Assembly (NCBI RefSeq): GCF_049801075.1 | Contig: NZ_JBNAGG010000001.1 | Location: 744,001 to 808,000, forward strand | Source: Maritalea sp049801075 | GTDB lineage: Bacteria; Pseudomonadota; Alphaproteobacteria; Rhizobiales; Devosiaceae | DNA length: 64,000 nt | Direction of reading: 5' to 3' | Part shown: piece by piece, positions 59,292-64,000 of the stretch | Layout: every line of letters starts with the position of its first letter | Position numbering within the stretch: the first letter of the stretch is position 1 | Notes under the pieces: generated by a model | What the model was told of the DNA's origin: nothing | The model's database searches: none | What the model saw: the letters and a program-made list of their open reading frames with translations, nothing else | Translations under genes and position numbers: made by a program

Positions 59292-61104
59292 AACTTTCTT
59301 TTAGTTTCTCATCTTGCTTTTCTTTATAAATCAGATAGTTACCTATAGCCAACATATCCAACTCTGTGCCCATAAAGCACTTGAATGCATCGGTTGGCGT
59401 ACAGACAATCGGTTCACCACGCACGTTGAATGACGTGTTAACGACAAGCGGACAACCTGTCTTCTCTTTGAACTTAGATATCAATGCGTGGTACCGAGGA
59501 TTAGTGTCAGCGTGCACTGTTTGTATGCGTGCAGAATAATCCACGTGTGTGATTGCAGGTACAGAAGAACGCGGAACATTAAGCTTTTCAATACCAAATA
59601 GTGCATTTTCGTCAGCAGTCATTGAGCGCCGCTTATCTTCTAAGACATCGGCAACCAATAGCATGTATGGGCTATCTGTTTCATGTTCAAACCACTCGCC
59701 CACGTCTTCACGAAGAACGCTCGGAGCAAATGGCCGAAAGCTCTCACGATATTTTACTTTTAGATTCAGTTGCTTTTGCATAATGGGTGAACGCGGATCT
59801 GCAACAATACTCCGCCCCCCGAGCGCTCTCGGTCCGAATTCCATCCTTCCCTGCATCCAGCCGACTGCTTTTTCGTCAGCCAGCGCTGAAGCCACTTTAT
59901 CTATTAGCTCACCTTCTGGAAGTTTTTGATAAGCAGCGCCACACGATTTGAGTTCAGCTTCGATTTCCTCATCACTAAACTCGGGACCAAGATATGCTCC
60001 CTTCATAGCGTCACGTTCCGTAGATTGAACTCTCACACCCTTATGGTGTAGGTACCAAGATGACAGAGCTGCCCCGAGAGCGCCGCCAGCGTCACCGGCA
60101 GCTGGCTGTATCCAAATATTATCAAAGATCTTGCTGCGCAGAAGAATACCATTTGCCACGCAGTTTAGTGCCACGCCACCTGCTAAGCAGAGGTTCTTCT
60201 CGCCAGTATCTTTCGCAATTCCTGCTGCCAACTCGATAACAATGTCTTCAGTGACTTTCTGAACGGAAGCTGCCAAGTCCATCTCACGTTGCGTAAGCTC
60301 TGACTCTGATGTTCTTGGCGGACCTCCAAACAGCTTGTCAAACTTCTTGTTGGTCATTGTCAGGCCAGTTGCGTAATCAAAGTAGCTCATATCTAACTGG
60401 AAGCTGCCGTCATCGGCTACTTTTATTAGCTTTTCCCTTATTAGGTCAGCGTAACGTGGCTCACCATAAGGCGCTAAACCCATGACTTTATATTCGCCGG
60501 AATTGACTTTGAAGCCGGTGTAATAGGTAAATGCTGAATAAAGGAGCCCCAGCGAATGCGGAAAGTGAATCTCCTTAACAACCCTTAAGTCGCTGCCATT
60601 GCCAATTGCAAGTGATGTCGTTGTCCATTCACCAACACCATCCAGTGTAAGCACTGCAGCACGATCAAATGGTGACGGGAAATAGGCACTTGCTGCATGC
60701 GATAGATGATGTTCGGAAAAAAGGAGGCGTTCTCGCCAGTCAATGCTTTCGTCAAGTGCCGATTTAAGCTCTTTAATGAGAGCCGATTTTTGAAAGAGCT
60801 TATCTTTAATCCAAACTGGCATTGCTTTGGCGAAGCTGAAGAAGCCTTTCGGAGCAAATGCAAGATATGTCTCCAGCAGTCTTTCAAATTTAACGAATGG
60901 CTTCTCATAGAAGACTACGTTTTCGATCTGACTTGGACTTATCTTTGCCTCTTGAAGGCAATATTCAATTGCATAATGAGGGAAGCCCGCATCATGCTTT
61001 TTTCTCGTGAAACGCTCCTCCTGAGCCGCAGCTATGATTTCACCATCTTTTAGCAAACATGCTGCGCTGTCGTGATAATAGGCCGAAATGCCTAGAATAT
61101 ACAT
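59266..61104 (-). CDS. O-carbamoyltransferase (NodU/CmcH/SxtI family)
   Basis: 612 residues. Transfers the carbamoyl group of carbamoyl phosphate to a hydroxyl, through a carbamoyl-adenylate. Seen: N-terminal MYILGISAYYHDSAACLLKD, metal-site HHLSHAAS (132-139), LTLDGVGEWTTTS, AGGVALNCVANG, the QPAAGDAGGALGAAL loop and the GRMEFGPRALGGRSI signature, with the C-terminal domain (SFNVRGEPIVCTPTDAFKCF). Full length, no frameshift. It is the central enzyme of a four-gene minus-strand module with SxtJ-like and DUF5989 genes before it and an SGNH hydrolase after it. Confidence 0.93.
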   Translation of the reverse strand: MYILGISAYYHDSAACLLKDGEIIAAAQEERFTRKKHDAGFPHYAIEYCLQEAKISPSQIENVVFYEKPFVKFERLLETYLAFAPKGFFSFAKAMPVWIKDKLFQKSALIKELKSALDESIDWRERLLFSEHHLSHAASAYFPSPFDRAAVLTLDGVGEWTTTSLAIGNGSDLRVVKEIHFPHSLGLLYSAFTYYTGFKVNSGEYKVMGLAPYGEPRYADLIREKLIKVADDGSFQLDMSYFDYATGLTMTNKKFDKLFGGPPRTSESELTQREMDLAASVQKVTEDIVIELAAGIAKDTGEKNLCLAGGVALNCVANGILLRSKIFDNIWIQPAAGDAGGALGAALSSWYLHHKGVRVQSTERDAMKGAYLGPEFSDEEIEAELKSCGAAYQKLPEGELIDKVASALADEKAVGWMQGRMEFGPRALGGRSIVADPRSPIMQKQLNLKVKYRESFRPFAPSVLREDVGEWFEHETDSPYMLLVADVLEDKRRSMTADENALFGIEKLNVPRSSVPAITHVDYSARIQTVHADTNPRYHALISKFKEKTGCPLVVNTSFNVRGEPIVCTPTDAFKCFMGTELDMLAIGNYLIYKEKQDEKLKESYESQYELD

Positions 61105-61114
61105 GCGCTTGTTC

Positions 61115-61264
61115 CTAGAAGAGTGTGTAAATGAATGGAGCTACGACAGATCCTTGTGCAAGTATCAAAAGCCCACCAAGTAACATCATTACGACAATGA
61201 TTGGTGCAAGCCATAGTTTCTTACGTACACGTAAAAATGCCCAAAGCTCTTTTAAGAATTCCAT
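61115..61264 (-). CDS. small DUF5989/SxtK-like membrane protein
   Basis: 49 residues, below the usual gene-finding cut-off. It begins MEFLKELWAFLRVRKKLWLA and continues into one membrane helix (PIIVVMMLLGGLLILAQGSV) before a short end (VAPFIYTLF). The combination of LKELW.FL, RKK-W and LAQGS.VAPFIYTLF is what I know of the DUF5989 family, which accompanies carbamoyltransferases. Starts 15 bases after the SxtJ-like stop and ends 10 bases before the carbamoyltransferase start. Its role is unknown. Confidence 0.8.
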   Translation of the reverse strand: MEFLKELWAFLRVRKKLWLAPIIVVMMLLGGLLILAQGSVVAPFIYTLF

Positions 61265-61279
61265 TTTACTTGCCCAACT

Positions 61280-61678
61280 TTAGAACTGATTTTTAAAAGA
61301 ATCTGACTGGATTGGCTCGCTACGAACAACCCAGTGACTGGCTTTATCTTTAAACCTAAGTCTTAACTCATCACGCCCGCTTATCCGCATCAAATAGGCA
61401 ATGGGCGTGAAAACTCCAAAGAAAAGCACACCAAGAACGATTGGACTAACAATCAACCCCAAGAGCAATCCAAACCGCATCCAAAGCTTATTAAGAGGCA
61501 AAAGCACGTCAGCTTTCACTATAGTAACGATCAATATCGTTACGGCAGCAGCAACAAAAGCGTATACCCATAACAAAGAACCGCTGACATAAAAATGTGC
61601 GGCAGCAATCGCAAAGACCGCTGTGAAGAAAAATCCAAACTTTTTGTTAGAAGGCAGTTCGACTTCCGAGAATTTCAC
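61280..61678 (-). CDS. SxtJ-like membrane protein
   Basis: 132 residues. About four membrane segments (KKFGFFFTAVFAIAAAHFYV, LLWVYAFVAAAVTILIVTIV, WMRFGLLLGLIVSPIVLGVL and the FGVFTPIAYLM start) and a polar C-terminus (RDELRLRFKDKASHWVVR). This matches SxtJ, a small protein of unknown function linked to SxtI-type carbamoyltransferases. First gene of the four-gene module; no promoter is obvious in the spacer behind it. Confidence 0.78.
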   Translation of the reverse strand: MKFSEVELPSNKKFGFFFTAVFAIAAAHFYVSGSLLWVYAFVAAAVTILIVTIVKADVLLPLNKLWMRFGLLLGLIVSPIVLGVLFFGVFTPIAYLMRISGRDELRLRFKDKASHWVVRSEPIQSDSFKNQF

Positions 61679-62233
61679 GTTACCAGTCCCAGACTTTGGT
61701 TATCTACTGCGAGCCAATAATGTGCACGCCTTGCCAACTTAACCTACGCTTCTCTCAAATCTGCAGGTACGATGTCCCCACCATATCAGCAATTTTCATC
61801 ATGCACCCTGATTACTCCGTCGATGAAATGCACTTCCATCGATTCTAACAGTAATAACGTATCTCGAATTGTCTGCATATGAAGTGACCGCAAAATTTGC
61901 AGATCAACAAAATGACAATGTTAGCCATTCAACAATGGTTGTAGCAGACGACGACGGATGGATATCGTCTTTCAATCTTTTGGCGTGTTCACATCACGCC
62001 GCGGACACTCACATGCATTTATTAGCGCGCACATCAGCGCGTTTAAAAGCCGATGCCTATATTAGCTCCTTACTATGCAATTTTTGCTGTTTACGTTCAG
62101 CAAAAATTTTAATTCTTCAGCGCCAAGCTTTGACATAAAGTTACCAAAACTTCCGGCTGGTGCAATTTTGCGCAGCCCCTTTCTTCATTGCAAAAAAACG
62201 TTGGCAATGTCGATTTAGGGGTTGCGCCAGTCC
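61679..62233. other. intergenic region upstream of the carbamoyltransferase module
   Basis: About 550 bases. A plus-strand frame of 89 codons (61869-62138) has no ribosome-binding site and odd composition; I do not call it. Near 62160-62230 two imperfect arms (GCGCAACCCC/GGGGCTGCGC on the minus strand) surround CATTGC/GCAATG, a possible end structure for guaA transcripts. The promoter of the module should lie close to 61700. Confidence 0.45.
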
Positions 62234-63802
62234 TCACTCCCACTCAATCGTCCCTGGGGGCTTTGAGGTCACATCATAAACGACCCGGTTGATGCCTTTG
62301 ACTTCGTTGATGATGCGTGTGGCGGTGCGGCCTAGGAATTCCATATCATAGTGATAGAAATCAGCGGTCATGCCATCAACAGAGGTGACGGCGCGGAGTG
62401 CGCACACAAATTCGTAGGTGCGGCCATCGCCCATCACGCCAACGGTTTGTACGGGCAGCAACACGGCAAATGCCTGCCAGATTTTGTCATATTGGCCGGA
62501 CTTGCGGATCTCATCGAGATAAATCGCGTCGGCTTTGCGCAAAATGTCGGCTTTTTCTTTGTTTATGCCGCCGGGGCAGCGGATGGCCAAGCCAGGTCCG
62601 GGGAACGGATGGCGGCCGACAAAGCTGTCGGGCAAGCCAAGCTCGCGGCCCAGATCGCGCACTTCGTCTTTGAACAATTCGCGCAATGGCTCGACCAGCT
62701 TCAAATTCATTTTTTCCGGCAAGCCGCCCACATTGTGGTGAGATTTGATGGTCACGGATGGACCGCCGGTGAAGCTTACGCTTTCAATCACGTCAGGATA
62801 AAGTGTGCCTTGCGCCAAGAACTCTGCGCCGCCCACTTTCTTCGCTTCTTCTTCAAAAGTCTCAATGAACAAGCGGCCAATGATTTTGCGCTTTTCTTCC
62901 GGATCAGACTTGCCGTCCAACTCGCCCATGAATGTGTCTTCAGCGTCCACATGAACCAATGGGATGTTGTAATGGTCGCGGAACAAGGTCACCACCTCTT
63001 CCGCTTCATTCATCCGCATCAAGCCATGGTCCACAAAGATACAAGTGAGTTGATCGCCAATGGCTTCGTGGATCAACACGGCTGCAACAGATGAGTCCAC
63101 ACCGCCGGACAAGCCGCAAATCACTTTCGCGTCGCCCACTTGCTCGCGAATGCGCTCGATTGCCATTTCGCGATAGGCCGCCATGGTCCAAGAGTTATCG
63201 CAGCCACAGATTTTGTGCACGAAATTCGAAATCAGTTTCGCGCCATCTGGTGTGTGTACAACCTCAGGGTGGAACTGCACCGCAAAGCGCTTTTTCGCTT
63301 CGTGCGCGATCAGAGCAAATGGCGCGCCGGGCGATTTGCCTTTCACCACAAACCCTTCAGGAATATCCACCACGCGGTCGCCATGGCTCATCCAAACAGG
63401 ATATTTCTGACCGACTTCCCAAACACCTTCAAACAGCGGGCATGGTGCGGTGATTTCCACATCAGCGCGGCCAAATTCGCGGTGATCGCTGCCTTCAACT
63501 TTGCCACCAAGGGCCATGCACATGGCTTGCTGACCATAGCAAATGCCAAACACGGGCACATCCAGCGCCCAAATGTCGGGGTGAATATCTGGCGCCATGT
63601 CGTCGGTCACGCTGGCCGGGCCACCGGACAGGATCACGCCTTTGGGCTTGAGGGTTTCAAGCTTGTCGCCAAGATTGTTGAAGGGATGAACTTCGCAATA
63701 AACGCCCGCCTCGCGTACGCGACGTGCAATAAGCTGGGTCACTTGTGAACCGTAGTCCACAATGAGGATATTTTGGGTGGTGTCGTGAGTAAGGTCTGTC
63801 AT
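62234..63802 (-). CDS. guaA: GMP synthase (glutamine-hydrolysing)
   Basis: 522 residues. Class-I amidotransferase domain with Cys88 in VFGICYGQQAMC and His178/Glu180 in VQFHPEVVH; ATP-pyrophosphatase P-loop CGLSGGVDSSVAAVLI (about 229-244); C-terminal dimerisation domain ending RVVYDVTSKPPGTIEWE. Makes GMP from XMP. Stands alone; a partial transporter gene lies upstream on the same strand. Confidence 0.97.
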   Translation of the reverse strand: MTDLTHDTTQNILIVDYGSQVTQLIARRVREAGVYCEVHPFNNLGDKLETLKPKGVILSGGPASVTDDMAPDIHPDIWALDVPVFGICYGQQAMCMALGGKVEGSDHREFGRADVEITAPCPLFEGVWEVGQKYPVWMSHGDRVVDIPEGFVVKGKSPGAPFALIAHEAKKRFAVQFHPEVVHTPDGAKLISNFVHKICGCDNSWTMAAYREMAIERIREQVGDAKVICGLSGGVDSSVAAVLIHEAIGDQLTCIFVDHGLMRMNEAEEVVTLFRDHYNIPLVHVDAEDTFMGELDGKSDPEEKRKIIGRLFIETFEEEAKKVGGAEFLAQGTLYPDVIESVSFTGGPSVTIKSHHNVGGLPEKMNLKLVEPLRELFKDEVRDLGRELGLPDSFVGRHPFPGPGLAIRCPGGINKEKADILRKADAIYLDEIRKSGQYDKIWQAFAVLLPVQTVGVMGDGRTYEFVCALRAVTSVDGMTADFYHYDMEFLGRTATRIINEVKGINRVVYDVTSKPPGTIEWE

Positions 63803-63893
63803 GGCGACGCTTTACCCCCAATTGTGAGATTCCGCAACCGGGATTCGCGCCGAAATCAGCAAAAAGTGTGCGCTTTTGACGGTTTTGATTGTT

Positions 63894-64000
63894 TTATCGC
63901 GTGATCACCAGCAACGCACCAAGAAAGACCATCCCTGCCCCCGCAATTGCCTGCATGTTGAGCGGACGCATTTTGAGCTCGAACAGCCCGAAATGATCGT
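63894..64000 (-). CDS. YdcZ-like (DMT-type) transporter, C-terminal end only
   Basis: A minus-strand frame open to the window edge and stopping at 63894 reads DHFGLFELKMRPLNMQAIAG then AGMVFLGALLVITR, the C-terminal pattern of YdcZ/DUF606-type membrane transporters (DHFGL ... R then a last membrane helix). The start lies beyond the window. Confidence 0.6.
   Translation of the reverse strand, partial: DHFGLFELKMRPLNMQAIAGAGMVFLGALLVITR

Noticed and set aside
58152..61678. Saxitoxin biosynthesis cluster
   Set aside because: Only the carbamoyltransferase-type module is present; sxtA, sxtG and other core genes are missing, so toxin production is not supported.
61869..62138. 89-codon plus-strand frame in the gap before guaA
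   Set aside because: No ribosome-binding site, His/Ser/Cys-rich composition and no domain; probably chance.

Overview
The window comes from an alphaproteobacterium, most probably of the order Hyphomicrobiales (Rhizobiales); a Devosia/Maritalea-like lineage is a guess. The evidence is the housekeeping gene order: pepA-holC, lptF-lptG-lptD-surA-pdxA-rsmA, gmk-yicC-mltG-fabF-acpP-fabG-fabD, then rpsF-rpsR-rplI-dnaB-alr-radA-cvpA-purF, which follows the arrangement familiar from that order. L9 has the long acidic tail often seen there. Moderate GC and many ATGA stop/start overlaps fit.

Region 1 (1-9.06 kb) is accessory and of phage origin. It holds the end of a tail tape-measure gene, a strong intrinsic terminator, a translationally coupled trio (HTH protein, coiled-coil protein, HK97-type prohead protease) with no portal or capsid gene, a 10-bp tandem repeat ending in a palindrome, an orphan AAA/ORC-like ATPase, a secreted staphylococcal-nuclease homologue, small membrane proteins, a short operon of small unknown proteins, an excisionase-like HTH protein and a divergently arranged XRE repressor with two matching operators. 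It ends at tRNA-Arg(UCU) and tRNA-Ser(GCU). No integrase is visible; the element continues to the left of the window.

Region 2 (9.3-21.9 kb) is ordinary chromosome: DUF2147 protein, glutathione transferase with a 24-bp palindrome over its promoter, TSUP exporter, WYL regulator divergent from a RidA protein, a molybdopterin oxidoreductase, ndk, an ABC-F ATPase, a DUF4344 metallopeptidase, holC and pepA.

Region 3 (22.1-50.5 kb) is the core block: LPS transport and outer-membrane biogenesis (lptFGD, surA), pyridoxal phosphate synthesis, 16S rRNA maturation, GMP synthesis, cell-wall endolysis, fatty-acid synthesis, ribosomal proteins, replicative helicase, alanine racemase, RadA, CvpA, PurF, a ComB-like phosphatase, two divergent LysE exporters, the GTPase Der and a DksA-type protein.

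Region 4 (50.6-64 kb) mixes metabolic and regulatory genes (PEP mutase/isocitrate lyase-like enzyme, NnrU, GST, SnoaL-like protein, PdxR/MocR and LysR regulators, SMP-30-like exported protein) with a visibly AT-richer four-gene carbamoyltransferase module (58.15-61.68 kb). The gene families of that module (SxtJ-like, small DUF5989/SxtK-like, NodU/SxtI-like carbamoyltransferase, SGNH/GDSL hydrolase) match the sxtI-J-K-L set of saxitoxin clusters, but without any other toxin gene; a role in decorating a surface glycan or secreted metabolite is more likely. The window closes with guaA and the 3' end of a YdcZ-like transporter.
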